From Deltaproteobacteria bacterium (GTDB lineage: Bacteria > Desulfobacterota > GWC2-55-46 > JADFVP01), in contig JAJCZH010000015.1 in NCBI GenBank assembly GCA_029262515.1, positions 1 to 32,336 of the forward strand: a stretch of DNA of 32,336 bases, in the 5' to 3' direction. The notes under the pieces were generated by a model. That model saw nothing but the letters and a program-made list of their open reading frames with translations. It was not told the origin of the DNA and made no database searches. This document shows positions 5,910-13,754 of the stretch, piece by piece (position 1 is the stretch's first letter; each line of letters begins with the position of its first letter). The position numbers were made by a program, and so were the translations under genes.

Positions 5910-7415
5910 ATGAAATTAAATATATTACGCATCTGTTTTTTTGTGACGCTACTTCTACTAAGTAATTCCAGCAGCGCGCAAGAACTGGGTCTCGACAGTT
6001 TTGTACAATCTATTTTAGAGCACAACCCGGGAGTCCAGAGGATTCTATCCGAGAAAGATATTGCCGTTGGCGAACTGCAGGCCAGCAGAGGTGTTGATGA
6101 TGCGATACTGAGTTCGAGTATGAGCCTGTCGCATGTAGAACCTAACACTCTGTTAGGAGTAGAAGCTACAGAAAGTGACGATGCACGGCTCAACCTCTCT
6201 TATGATCGTCTCTTTTCAACCTCCGGCACTCGCATGTCATTAGCTTACAGCAACCAGTATACCGATCGAAACCCGTCACTGAGCCTGCTCGGCAGTCGTT
6301 ACTACCAGCCGAGCTTTACCGTGCGTTTAACCCAACCATTACTGAAAAATGCAGGTGGTATTCAAGATCGCCTTAACATCAGGCTCAACGAACTCAGTGC
6401 TAAGCTGGCCCGTTTGAACTCTCAGGAGAATCTCGAAAGTTATATATCTCAGCTTGCAGCACTCTATATAGACTGGTATCTGGCGTCACAAGAGCTGGAT
6501 ATATCCAAAGAGGTTTACCAGCAGGTCATTGAGCAGGAGAGCTTGACTCGTACCAAGGTCGAACGGCAGGTGATAGAGCCGCATGAATTGTTGCGTGTGC
6601 AGGAGACTCGTGAAGACTATTATTCACGCTTACAGCAAGCCAAGGGACGTTTTGCGGGTTTGACACACCAGATTCGACACCAGATGAACCTGAATAACAA
6701 TATAGCAGTAGATGAACTGACTCCACGCAACCCGGAAGAGGCTAAATTATTTGCCGCCAAAAAGAGTTTGCCCCGTAAGGCGGATTACCTGGGCACAACA
6801 TCAAACCTTAGAAACATACTCGATTCACTAAAGGCCCAGCAACTTCTCTTGCTAAATGCCAGGAGCAATTCACGGAAACCGGATCTCAATATAAATTTCG
6901 ACTATACACGTCACGGCATCGATAGCAATCATAGTAATGCGCACACCACGGACTTCGACAGTAATGATTATTCCGTGATGCTGGAATACAGGTTCCCGCT
7001 TGGCAACCGTCAGGCAGTCGGGAAATATCAGGCACAGGTCGCCACTAGGCAACAGATAGAGGCCGATACAAGGCAACGTATGATCGATGCGAAAGCCAAC
7101 CTTGGTGACTTGCAGGCACAGGCATCTCAACTGGCTATTGCCCTTGAATCGATAGACCGTAAGATTGAGCTGGCCACAAAAAAGATTTCAAAAGAGTTAC
7201 GCCTCTTTAAAATAGGCAGCCTCGACCTCTTTGAATTATTAAGGGACCAGACAACTCAACTCGAAAGCCGCTTGAATAGGGAGAGACTTTACACACAGCT
7301 GCTCATACTACAGTTGAATATCGGTGAACTGCTCGATCAAAATCTTGGGACTTATTCACTTGTCGCTGATAGAAGAGTTAATGCTAACAACGTGGAAACC
7401 GTGACATATGAATAA
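5910..7415 (+). CDS. TolC-family outer-membrane efflux channel
   Basis: 501 residues from ATG 5910, chosen because a signal peptide (MKLNILRICFFVTLLLLSNS, cleaved near SSAQ) follows directly and GGAG lies nine bases upstream; an in-frame GTG at 5862 would add an implausible extension. The protein has the OEP double repeat: ELGLDSFVQSILEHNPG starts the first, LTQPLLKNAG marks the turn, and YRFPLGNRQA and KIGSLDLFELLRDQ mark the second. Family members form trimeric outer-membrane and periplasmic tunnels for tripartite pumps. It overlaps the RND gene by eight bases, so they are one operon. No HlyD/AcrA-type adaptor gene is present. Codon choice (CGT, CTG, many ATC) differs from most neighbours, which favour AGG and ATA. 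Confidence 0.9.
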   Translation: MKLNILRICFFVTLLLLSNSSSAQELGLDSFVQSILEHNPGVQRILSEKDIAVGELQASRGVDDAILSSSMSLSHVEPNTLLGVEATESDDARLNLSYDRLFSTSGTRMSLAYSNQYTDRNPSLSLLGSRYYQPSFTVRLTQPLLKNAGGIQDRLNIRLNELSAKLARLNSQENLESYISQLAALYIDWYLASQELDISKEVYQQVIEQESLTRTKVERQVIEPHELLRVQETREDYYSRLQQAKGRFAGLTHQIRHQMNLNNNIAVDELTPRNPEEAKLFAAKKSLPRKADYLGTTSNLRNILDSLKAQQLLLLNARSNSRKPDLNINFDYTRHGIDSNHSNAHTTDFDSNDYSVMLEYRFPLGNRQAVGKYQAQVATRQQIEADTRQRMIDAKANLGDLQAQASQLAIALESIDRKIELATKKISKELRLFKIGSLDLFELLRDQTTQLESRLNRERLYTQLLILQLNIGELLDQNLGTYSLVADRRVNANNVETVTYE

Positions 7416-10400
7416 CCTGATCCTCTTTTTCCTACAACGCTCCTTGCTGGTTAAACTGCTATTTCTTGCTGTCTTTCTCTTTGGCATCTATAGCATGTTT
7501 ACTATACAGAAAGAGGGCTTCCCGGCTGTCGATCTGAACAAAGTAACCGTCAACACGGTCTATCCCGGCGCATCGGCACTCGATGTTGAACTCAATGTCA
7601 CCACACAGCTTGAAGAAGAGATTCAGGAGGTCGATGGTCTATACGAAGTCACCTCAACATCACGAGAGAACTTCTCTGCCATCGTAATTCAGGCTGATGA
7701 AGATGCCGGATCCAAAGAGCTGGCCGCAATAGTCACAGACATCAAGCAGGCAGTTGACCAAACTCGGGACTTGCCTCTGGACCTGGAAGAACTACCCCTT
7801 GTTGATGTGATCTCAACTGCCGACACTCCTATCGTATCGATCAACCTCTTCGGTGAACATGGAAAACTGCGCGAGCTTCTGCCAATACTTGAACGTGGCA
7901 TTGAGTCCCTTCCGGGTGTTTCCGGTGTCGACAAGATTGGTTACTTTGATCGTGAGGTTCACATTGAGATAGACCCTGCGAAAGCAAAAGACCTGCGCAT
8001 CAGCCTGTCCGACGTACTTGTAGCTATTCAGTCGCGTAACCTGCGCACGACGGGCGGCACTCTGGAGTCCTACCTGAATGAACAGACCGTTATCAGCCTG
8101 AATAAATTCAATAACCCAAAAGAGGTTGAAGAGGTCATCCTACGTGCCAATATTTCGGGGCAGGTAGTTAGAATCCGGGATATCGCCACAGTAAAGTTGC
8201 GTGAAAAAGACGAAACCTTTATCGTCCGTAATGAAGGCAAACCGGGCATGAACCTGGTTGTTCGTAAAAAGAAAGATGCCGACATTATGACAACACTTGA
8301 TGGTGTCAAGGTGTTCATGACCGAACAGACACTGGCCGAAGGTATCGGGTACACCTTTTCCAATGATCAGTCGGCACGAACACGTTTACGCCTGCAAGTG
8401 TTGGGGGGCAATGCCCTGCTCGGTTTTACTCTGGTAACTATTATTCTCATGCTGGCTCTGAATCGTCAGGCGGCCTTCTGGACAGCCATGAGTGTGCCCT
8501 TCTCGCTTTTCGGTACTTTCATCTTACTACCCTATGTCGGTGTCAGTCTTAATGCTATTTCACTCGCAGGTTTTGTTCTGGTACTGGGCTTGCTCGTGGA
8601 TGATGCCATTGTGGTGGCCGAAAAGATTACTCACTATCGAGAAAAAGGTTTCTCTGCTAAAGAAGCAGCGCTCAAAGGAACGGCGGCTATGTGGCGCCCC
8701 GTCACCGTAGCCAGCATAACCACCATTCTTGCATTTAGTCCCATGTTCTCCCTTGGCGGTATGCCCGGTAAATTCGCATGGGCTATACCGGCTGTGGTTA
8801 TTGTCGCCTTGCTGGTCAGTCTGTTTGAGTGTTACTTTATACTGCCACACCACTTGGCCGCAGGACGGCAGGTGAAGAACAGGAGTAAGGCTGGCTGGAT
8901 ACTTAAAGTGGAAGCTGGTTACGGTTGGTTACTTGAGCATTTACTTCACTGGCGTTATATCGTTGTACTCTTTATGGTCATGATACTCCTGTCCAGTGTT
9001 TACCTGGTCAAGAGTTCTATGAAGTTCCAGGTATTCCCGCAAGATGGCGTTGAAACATTCTATCTGAAACTGGAGATGCAGCGCGGCGCCTCACTGGCTG
9101 CCACGGAAACACGCCTGAAAGCGCTTGAGAATCGTATCAAGAGTTTACCAGAGACCGAACTGGAATCGTTTGCTACTCGTGTCGGAACATTGGCGACCGC
9201 ACCATCCAAAAACCGGGGTGACCATAGCCACTGGGGAATTATCAGTGTTTTTCTTACCGGTGAGGCACACCGCAAACGGAGTGCGGATGAGATTATCACA
9301 GCACTTCGAGAGTCTATTCCTATCGAAGAGAACGAGACTCTGATATTCGAAAAACAGCGTGTGGGCCCGGCCATTGGCATGCCTACAGAGATCCGTATCA
9401 GTACAAATGATGATGAGTTGCGTAAAAATACAGCAAATGAATTAAAAAGTTTTCTTAGGGCCTTGCCTGGTCTTCTTGATATTGAAAGTGACAACAAACC
9501 AGGTAAGGATCAGCTGATTGTTAATATCGACTATAAAAAACTTGCTGAAGTCGGGTTGACGGTAAAGGATGTTGCTGATGCCTTGCGGGTAACCTACGAC
9601 GGGATGCTGGTGAGTTCTACTACCAGTGTTGAGGAGACTATCGAATATCGCGTTATTGTTGACCCTAAATATCGCAATAGTGAAGACATGCTTTTTAAAA
9701 TTCCGGTAAAGAATAACCGTGGTCAGGTTATGAGCCTGAATGATGTCTTATATCTGACGCACGGTCAAGGCCCGTTGGAATTTCAACATGTGAATGGTGT
9801 GCGTACCGAAACTATCAGCGCTGACATAAACCCGGAGATCACAAGTACGTCGATTGTTCAAAAGCAGGTACTGGAACACTTCAAAGAAACTTGGTCAGAA
9901 CAGCCGAGTATGAAGGTCTCGTTTGCCGGCGAAGCACGAGAACAGAAAAAGATCTTTGGTGGTTTCCTGGTTTCAGGCATTGTGGCGCTGGTCTCAATCT
10001 ACCTGGTTGTAGCTTTGTTACTTAACTCACTCGGCCAATCTTTTATCGTGATGTCCACTATACCTTTTGCCATTATAGGCGTTATATGGTCTTTTTATGC
10101 CCACGGGATGCCGTTATCGTTTTTTTCAACAATGGGAACACTCGGTTTAATTGGTGTAGTGGTGAATGACACCATTATTATGGTAACCGAAGTAAACCGT
10201 AAGCTTGTCGAGTACAGGAAGGAGAATCTGGTACGTACCGTTGTTTTAGGCGCAAAAGATCGATTACGGCCCGTTTTGCTAACCACATTCACTACAGTTG
10301 CTGGATTATTGCCTACTGCCTATGGCATCGGTGGCAAAGATGGTTTGATAATGCCCCTTACCATGGCTATGGCTTATGGGTTGCTCTTTGCCACCATGAT

Positions 10401-10506
10401 TACACTGATACTAACTCCCTCCTTACTGGTTATTGGACATGATATTGCACATCTGCTTGGTCGTGGTACAGAGCATAAACGAGGTAGTAGCCCGGCACAA
10501 GATTGA
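7408..10506 (+). CDS. RND-family efflux transporter, inner-membrane subunit
   Basis: 1032 residues, normal for the AcrB superfamily. The first membrane segment is followed by KEGFPAVDLNKVTVNTVYPG, the standard start of the first porter domain. After the first large periplasmic loop come about six membrane segments with the proton-relay motif GLLVDDAIVVAEKI; the two aspartates are residues 397-398. A second periplasmic loop (about 560-850) and a last membrane bundle follow. In the position of AcrB Lys940 the sequence reads GVVVNDTIIMV, so Asn replaces Lys, as in several non-AcrB RND groups. The substrate cannot be deduced. The gene overlaps tolC by eight bases and there is no adaptor gene, so it may borrow one encoded elsewhere. 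Just downstream lies a tRNA 3' remnant. Confidence 0.92.
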   Translation: MNNLILFFLQRSLLVKLLFLAVFLFGIYSMFTIQKEGFPAVDLNKVTVNTVYPGASALDVELNVTTQLEEEIQEVDGLYEVTSTSRENFSAIVIQADEDAGSKELAAIVTDIKQAVDQTRDLPLDLEELPLVDVISTADTPIVSINLFGEHGKLRELLPILERGIESLPGVSGVDKIGYFDREVHIEIDPAKAKDLRISLSDVLVAIQSRNLRTTGGTLESYLNEQTVISLNKFNNPKEVEEVILRANISGQVVRIRDIATVKLREKDETFIVRNEGKPGMNLVVRKKKDADIMTTLDGVKVFMTEQTLAEGIGYTFSNDQSARTRLRLQVLGGNALLGFTLVTIILMLALNRQAAFWTAMSVPFSLFGTFILLPYVGVSLNAISLAGFVLVLGLLVDDAIVVAEKITHYREKGFSAKEAALKGTAAMWRPVTVASITTILAFSPMFSLGGMPGKFAWAIPAVVIVALLVSLFECYFILPHHLAAGRQVKNRSKAGWILKVEAGYGWLLEHLLHWRYIVVLFMVMILLSSVYLVKSSMKFQVFPQDGVETFYLKLEMQRGASLAATETRLKALENRIKSLPETELESFATRVGTLATAPSKNRGDHSHWGIISVFLTGEAHRKRSADEIITALRESIPIEENETLIFEKQRVGPAIGMPTEIRISTNDDELRKNTANELKSFLRALPGLLDIESDNKPGKDQLIVNIDYKKLAEVGLTVKDVADALRVTYDGMLVSSTTSVEETIEYRVIVDPKYRNSEDMLFKIPVKNNRGQVMSLNDVLYLTHGQGPLEFQHVNGVRTETISADINPEITSTSIVQKQVLEHFKETWSEQPSMKVSFAGEAREQKKIFGGFLVSGIVALVSIYLVVALLLNSLGQSFIVMSTIPFAIIGVIWSFYAHGMPLSFFSTMGTLGLIGVVVNDTIIMVTEVNRKLVEYRKENLVRTVVLGAKDRLRPVLLTTFTTVAGLLPTAYGIGGKDGLIMPLTMAMAYGLLFATMITLILTPSLLVIGHDIAHLLGRGTEHKRGSSPAQD

Positions 10507-10589
10507 CAGCTACGGTTTTAGTTTTTATTATTTATAATCTAGTTTTAGACTTATTTCGGTATTAATATTTTTTTGCCGATACTTAGTTA

Positions 10590-10624
10590 GCTGGTCGCAG
10601 GTTCGAGCCCTGCGCGGCCCACCA
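10590..10624 (+). other. 3' end of a tRNA gene (tRNA-Lys-like), probable integration scar
   Basis: A T-stem GCAGG (10597-10601), loop TTCGAGC and CCTGC (10609-10613) are followed by an acceptor strand GCGGCCC, discriminator A and encoded CCA ending at 10624. GGTCGCAGGTTCGA is typical of bacterial tRNA-Lys. Nothing left of about 10588 can form the D-arm, anticodon arm or 5' acceptor strand, so this is not a functional tRNA. A tRNA 3' end directly followed by its terminator is what integrating elements leave at the far boundary when they rebuild the tRNA at the other end; the element would lie to the left. Identity as Lys is moderately sure, and the integration reading is inference. Confidence 0.75.
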
Positions 10625-10631
10625 ACTTGAT

Positions 10632-10686
10632 GGGGCGTAACAAACTGGTTTTTCTTAATTAAACCAGCTTGTTATGCCCCTTTTTT
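10632..10686 (+). terminator. Rho-independent terminator after the tRNA remnant
   Basis: GGGGCGTAACAAACTGGTTT at 10632-10651 pairs almost fully with the stretch 10661-10680 ending GTTATGCCCC, and is followed by TTTTTT. Position eight bases after the CCA end shows that it belonged to the tRNA gene. It may now also end transcripts of the efflux operon, which has no hairpin of its own. Confidence 0.9.
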
Positions 10687-11198
10687 GTGCGCTAAAGTGA
10701 GAGGGTTACAGGTTTTTCTGTAGCCTTTTAATTTTGATTTGTAGCATTTTTGTATAGTTTGTTTTTCGTAAGTGCTCACAAGCACCACTTTCAGTACTTC
10801 GTACCTTGGCCTTTTTTACCGAAAGCTCACCTTAAATTCAACAGTACTTCCTGTAACAAACAACCTTAACGCAACTTCTAATACAATACTTCAAGTAATA
10901 AGCATTAGCCGCCATTAATCGGTATACTTCAGAAAGCCGAATTATTTTCTCTTTCCAACCATCAACTATAGACCTAACAGGACCTCGATGCCACTTACAC
11001 TTCTTTAACTCCGATTTCACTATTTTTTAATCTTAAGTCGATACGTTGTAATTATAATAATTAACAATTGGGTTATTAGCAGTTGGATCGCTAGCAGTCA
11101 CTTGATAAGTTAATAAAATGACTCTCGAACAAAATCGCAATACTCTCTTAGAATTACTTCAAGTGTAGTGCTTGCAGATTGGGAACAGGGTAGAAACT
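10687..11198. other. Intergenic region with a degenerate repeat
   Basis: No convincing gene in about 510 AT-rich bases. At 10820-10855 lies a 36-base segment matching 12178-12213 at 29 positions. A 16-codon ORF at 11118-11168 (MTLEQNRNTLLELLQV) has no clear ribosome-binding site and ends 30 bases before the next gene; I cannot say whether it is translated. Confidence 0.4.
10820..10855 (-). repeat. Degenerate repeat, copy 1 (coding-like on the minus strand)
   Basis: Matches 12178-12213 at 29 of 36 positions. On the minus strand both copies begin TACAGGAAG. One minus-strand frame gives VTGSTVEFKVSFR here and STGRSLEFEVGFR in copy 2, and several differences between them are synonymous, which suggests remnants of a once-coding family. 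I do not recognise it. Confidence 0.4.
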
Positions 11199-12056
11199 AT
11201 GAAGGAAATTATTGATTGGCTTGTTAGTGTTAAAGCTTCGGCTTCGAAGATCTACTATAATGCTGCTTTACGCTTGTATGAGAATGTGGAGGTTGCTGAG
11301 TTTTGTAAGTGCTTAAGCAAAGAAGAAAAAGAGCATTACGATCTTATGATGAATGCTTATGAACTCATCAAAGACAGAAAAGATCACTCTACCACTATTT
11401 CTTTAGCTGAGCATACAAAGCAGGAGGTTGAGGATTTACTGCTGCTGCATGAGAAAAGTATAGCTGATGGTAACTTCACTGAGGAGAGTCTTATAGACTT
11501 ATTGATCAATTTTGAGTTTTCAGAGTGGAATAACCTGTTCGTTCATGTTGTCAATATGCTTGATCTAGAGCACAAGGAGTATGTGCCTATAGTGGCAAAG
11601 ATGCAGCAACATAAAAGGGGTATAGAGCGATTTATTGAGTCTCAACCAGGGTACGCCTTCTACCTTAATGAAATAAAAGAATTGCCAAAGATCTGGGAGG
11701 AAAAAATCCTTGTAGTGGATGATGACGTTGTAACTCTCGACCTGCTGACAACGATTGTTGAGGATGAGGGTATTATAGAGAGAGCGTCTAATGGTGAGGA
11801 AGCCCTTAAGAAGCTCGATGAAAATTATTATGCAGCTATCGTAACCGACTTTGATATGCCCATAATGAACGGTATAGACTTTTATAACGAAGCAGTTGCA
11901 AGGTACTCGAACATCAAGGAAAGATTTCTGTTTTTTAGTGGTTCTGTTGATGAAGAGTGTTATTCCTTTTTGAAAAATAGCGAAACCAAGTTCTTACAAA
12001 AACCCTCACATATAAAAGTTGTAAGGAAGGCGGTAGTAGGCATTATAGCTCGGTAA
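11199..12056 (+). CDS. Ferritin-like domain fused to a CheY-like receiver domain
   Basis: 285 residues from ATG 11199 (AGGG nine bases upstream; an earlier TTG at 11172 has no ribosome site). Residues 1-155 are helical and rubrerythrin/ferritin-like: KASASKIYYNAALRLYE, then EVAEFCKCLSKEEKEHYDLM with the ExxH iron-ligand pattern, a third helix with NFEFSEWNNLF, and a fourth with KMQQHKRGIERFI. The first-helix glutamate is not evident and the last ExxH has lost its glutamate, so a full di-iron site is doubtful. Residues about 168-285 are a complete receiver: acidic VVDDD, phospho-acceptor Asp in VTDFDMPIMNG, Ser in FFSGS and Lys in LQKPS. There is no output domain after it. It may pass a redox or iron signal by protein contact; this is inference. 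No kinase gene is adjacent, and it stands alone. Confidence 0.75.
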   Translation: MKEIIDWLVSVKASASKIYYNAALRLYENVEVAEFCKCLSKEEKEHYDLMMNAYELIKDRKDHSTTISLAEHTKQEVEDLLLLHEKSIADGNFTEESLIDLLINFEFSEWNNLFVHVVNMLDLEHKEYVPIVAKMQQHKRGIERFIESQPGYAFYLNEIKELPKIWEEKILVVDDDVVTLDLLTTIVEDEGIIERASNGEEALKKLDENYYAAIVTDFDMPIMNGIDFYNEAVARYSNIKERFLFFSGSVDEECYSFLKNSETKFLQKPSHIKVVRKAVVGIIAR

Positions 12057-12177
12057 CAAGGTCGTGTATTACTTCACTTCGGTGTCAACTCAGGATTTCT
12101 CCCGATAATAGTCAATTTCAGGTCTACCACCGACATGTATAGCTGTAGGTGTACTACGCAACTTACACCCTTCCTGT

Positions 12178-12213
12178 CGAAAGCCCACTTCAAACTCAAG
12201 ACTTCTTCCTGTA
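12178..12213 (-). repeat. Degenerate repeat, copy 2
   Basis: Second copy of the segment at 10820-10855. On the minus strand a frame runs STGRSLEFEVGFRQEG and stays open to a TGA near 12093. A weaker third copy, with CACAGGAAGATCTTTAG on the minus strand, lies at about 13339-13372. Confidence 0.4.
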
Positions 12214-12246
12214 CTCCGCACTTTGCAAGTACGCTTCCACACGCAA

Positions 12247-12262
12247 TATTTCTACCGGAAAT
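12247..12262. repeat. 16-bp exact direct repeat, copy 1
   Basis: TATTTCTACCGGAAAT occurs here and identically at 13201-13216. The two copies bracket the PEP-CTERM gene and its promoter. The sequence is nearly palindromic (ATTTC...GAAAT), so it may be a protein-binding site or the end of a small element. Confidence 0.45.
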
Positions 12263-12271
12263 AAACAAGAG

Positions 12272-12296
12272 CCCACCGGCCATTAAGACCAGTGGG
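12272..12296 (-). terminator. Terminator of the PEP-CTERM gene
   Basis: On the minus strand CCCACTGGTC and GGCCGGTGGG pair (two G-T wobbles) around a five-base loop, followed by CTCTTGTTTATTT. It lies 26 bases after the stop codon at 12323. Confidence 0.65.
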
Positions 12297-12322
12297 TTTA
12301 GATACACTGCAGTTATGCAGTT

Positions 12323-12898
12323 CTAAGCCTTAAACTTTCTTCTCACAAACCCCAACCCTACAAGGCCACTGCCTAGAAGTACTAGAATTCCAAGTTCGGG
12401 TACCTGTGCTGGAGGGTCCACAAATATAAAGTTATCGATTGTAAATCCATATCCGTGGTCGTGAATAATGGCATAAGAGATCATCTGTGTCCCAGTGGAA
12501 AGACCGAAGAAGCCGTTCAGGGTAGTCGCATTAACAAGCTCGATAAGGTTATCCGAGGCGTCATAGGCTTCTAAGGTTAATAAGGTCTGACCGAAAAAGT
12601 CCACACCGATCATATTAACATTTACGCTGAATGTAGCCCGTATCGCACTGTCGACACTCAGCACCTGATCCGGAGCCAAGAAGCTAATGGCGCCGCCGGA
12701 AAAAGTGACCCCTGAAGTTGCGTATTGCGTATCAACAGCACCAAGTCCCAAGCCATCAAAGTTTATATGCTTTGTGAGTGGACCAGTTGGTATGTCACTC
12801 GATGTAAGAATAGGTACCGCCTCTACCCTCGGCACTAAAATGAATAGTACAAGAAGCGCTGATAACGCTGGCAAGTAGATAAGATGCTTAAAATTCAT
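12323..12898 (-). CDS. PEP-CTERM sorting-signal protein, exported
   Basis: 191 residues. The N-terminal signal peptide (about residues 1-27) ends VPRVEA. The mature domain is a beta-rich, Gly/Thr/Asn-rich sequence (INFDGLGLGAVDTQYATSGV, DFFGQTLLTLEAYDASDN) like many PEP-CTERM proteins with a jelly-roll-like fold. The C-terminus has the full tripartite signal: VPELG (variant of VPEP), a hydrophobic segment ILVLLGSGLVGLGF, and a basic end RRKFKA. The family is handled by a membrane exosortase and associated with exopolysaccharide and floc or biofilm formation; the exosortase gene is not in this window. AGGAG precedes the ATG, and a consensus sigma-54 promoter lies 85 bases upstream. No cysteine or catalytic motif is seen, so it is probably structural. 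Confidence 0.9.
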   Translation of the reverse strand: MNFKHLIYLPALSALLVLFILVPRVEAVPILTSSDIPTGPLTKHINFDGLGLGAVDTQYATSGVTFSGGAISFLAPDQVLSVDSAIRATFSVNVNMIGVDFFGQTLLTLEAYDASDNLIELVNATTLNGFFGLSTGTQMISYAIIHDHGYGFTIDNFIFVDPPAQVPELGILVLLGSGLVGLGFVRRKFKA

Positions 12899-12982
12899 TA
12901 ATATTGGCTCCTAATATCTTTATTGTATATTTTAGTTTAGATCTAGGAAAAAGATATAATGTTGTAATATTACAATAAATAG

Positions 12983-12998
12983 TGCAATTCTTGTGCCA
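12983..12998 (-). promoter_or_regulatory. Sigma-54 promoter of the PEP-CTERM gene
   Basis: On the minus strand TGGCACAAGAATTGCA matches TGGCAC-N5-TTGCA exactly, with GG and GC at the required 10-base spacing. Transcription would start near 12972, giving a leader of about 73 bases. Established knowledge: PEP-CTERM genes in several bacteria need RpoN with the PrsK/PrsR two-component pair. Confidence 0.85.
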
Positions 12999-13070
12999 TT
13001 AATGCTGTCTGGCATAACATACTAATTTATATTCACAAAATATCAACGATAATTTGCAAAAGCTGGAATA

Positions 13071-13091
13071 AGTGTAAAAAGATTTTACACT
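13071..13091. promoter_or_regulatory. Likely enhancer palindrome for the sigma-54 activator
   Basis: AGTGTAAAA (13071-13079) and TTTTACACT (13083-13091) form perfect nine-base arms around AGA. The centre lies about 85 bases upstream of the sigma-54 site, the usual range for an enhancer-binding activator. A second, imperfect match starts AGTGTAAAA at 13161, 90 bases further away. PrsR is the natural candidate, by inference. Confidence 0.6.
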
Positions 13092-13194
13092 CAAATGGGG
13101 GGGTATTGGGGTGTTATGCAAAAAAAACCTTACATATTGAGGGAATAGGGATGAGGTGTGAGTGTAAAAAAAATTGACTACATATTGGAGGATT

Positions 13195-13452
13195 TTACTT
13201 TATTTCTACCGGAAATCGACAATTCAGAGTCTCCCTTAGATCTGAAGACTTGTAGATGTAGTCCGCATATCTCATGCAAAGAAAAGTCCCTATGCGATTA
13301 CGACCTTGTGACTGTATAGTATAAGTATAGCCTCGGTAACACAGGGTAAAATCTACTAAAGATCTTCCTGTGAGATTCAAATTCCGGAAAGTCTTCCAGT
13401 ATACTCTGTTTCTTACAAAGTACTCATAATAACTCATTCCTGTTGTAAGCAT
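13195..13452 (-). CDS. Unrecognised 85-codon ORF, possibly a decayed gene
   Basis: An open frame from ATG 13450-13452 to TAA 13195-13197 gives an aromatic-rich product (MSYYEYFVRNRVYWK, LNLTGRSLVDFTLCYRG). I recognise no family and see no strong ribosome-binding site. TGRSLVDFTLCYR resembles TGRSLEFEVGFR in the degenerate repeat at 12178-12213, so this may be another member of the same decayed family. Its downstream end carries the 16-bp repeat at 13201-13216. Confidence 0.25.
   Translation of the reverse strand: MLTTGMSYYEYFVRNRVYWKTFRNLNLTGRSLVDFTLCYRGYTYTIQSQGRNRIGTFLCMRYADYIYKSSDLRETLNCRFPVEIK
13201..13216. repeat. 16-bp exact direct repeat, copy 2
   Basis: TATTTCTACCGGAAAT, identical to 12247-12262. 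Confidence 0.45.
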
Positions 13453-13754
13453 TTTTATAGCAGATCGCTTACCTCTAATTCAATAGGCGACTAATTGCTC
13501 GATTTCGTGCTTTTTTTTGATTCGGGTATGGAAGGTACACCTATCTCTTAAAGTGAAGTGCTTAAAAGGCGCTATCTATATCTGTTCGGTCTGTCGCCAG
13601 CATTGGTTGGTAAGAAATTTTTCTATTCGTATGGGATGATTAATCTGCTCCTGGTGCGATTAGCCTGAATGTTATTGCAGAGCTCGGCATGTAGTCTGCT
13701 ACAATCTAATAGGAAGTTGATATTTTTTAAGTTCAAGGCAAGGGACTTTTACGG
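13453..13754. other. Intergenic region, no gene seen
   Basis: About 300 bases with scattered stops in every frame. No hairpin or promoter stands out. It probably includes eroded 5' sequence of the DUF748 gene that follows. Confidence 0.35.

Larger units (their letters stand above)
12899..13194. other. Regulatory region of the PEP-CTERM gene
   Basis: About 300 very AT-rich bases without a gene. They contain the sigma-54 site at 12983-12998, a strong palindrome at 13071-13091 and a related half-palindrome at 13161-13179. Confidence 0.6.

Noticed and set aside
5754-10623. Ten-base direct repeat GCGGCCCACC at 5754-5763 and 10614-10623 flanking the efflux genes, as possible attachment sites
   Set aside because: The left copy is part of a terminator hairpin arm and has no tRNA sequence beside it. 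Ten bases is too short to exclude chance.
12074-12307. 77-codon minus-strand open frame after the PEP-CTERM gene
   Set aside because: It runs through the terminator hairpin and uses a different frame from the one conserved between the degenerate repeat copies.
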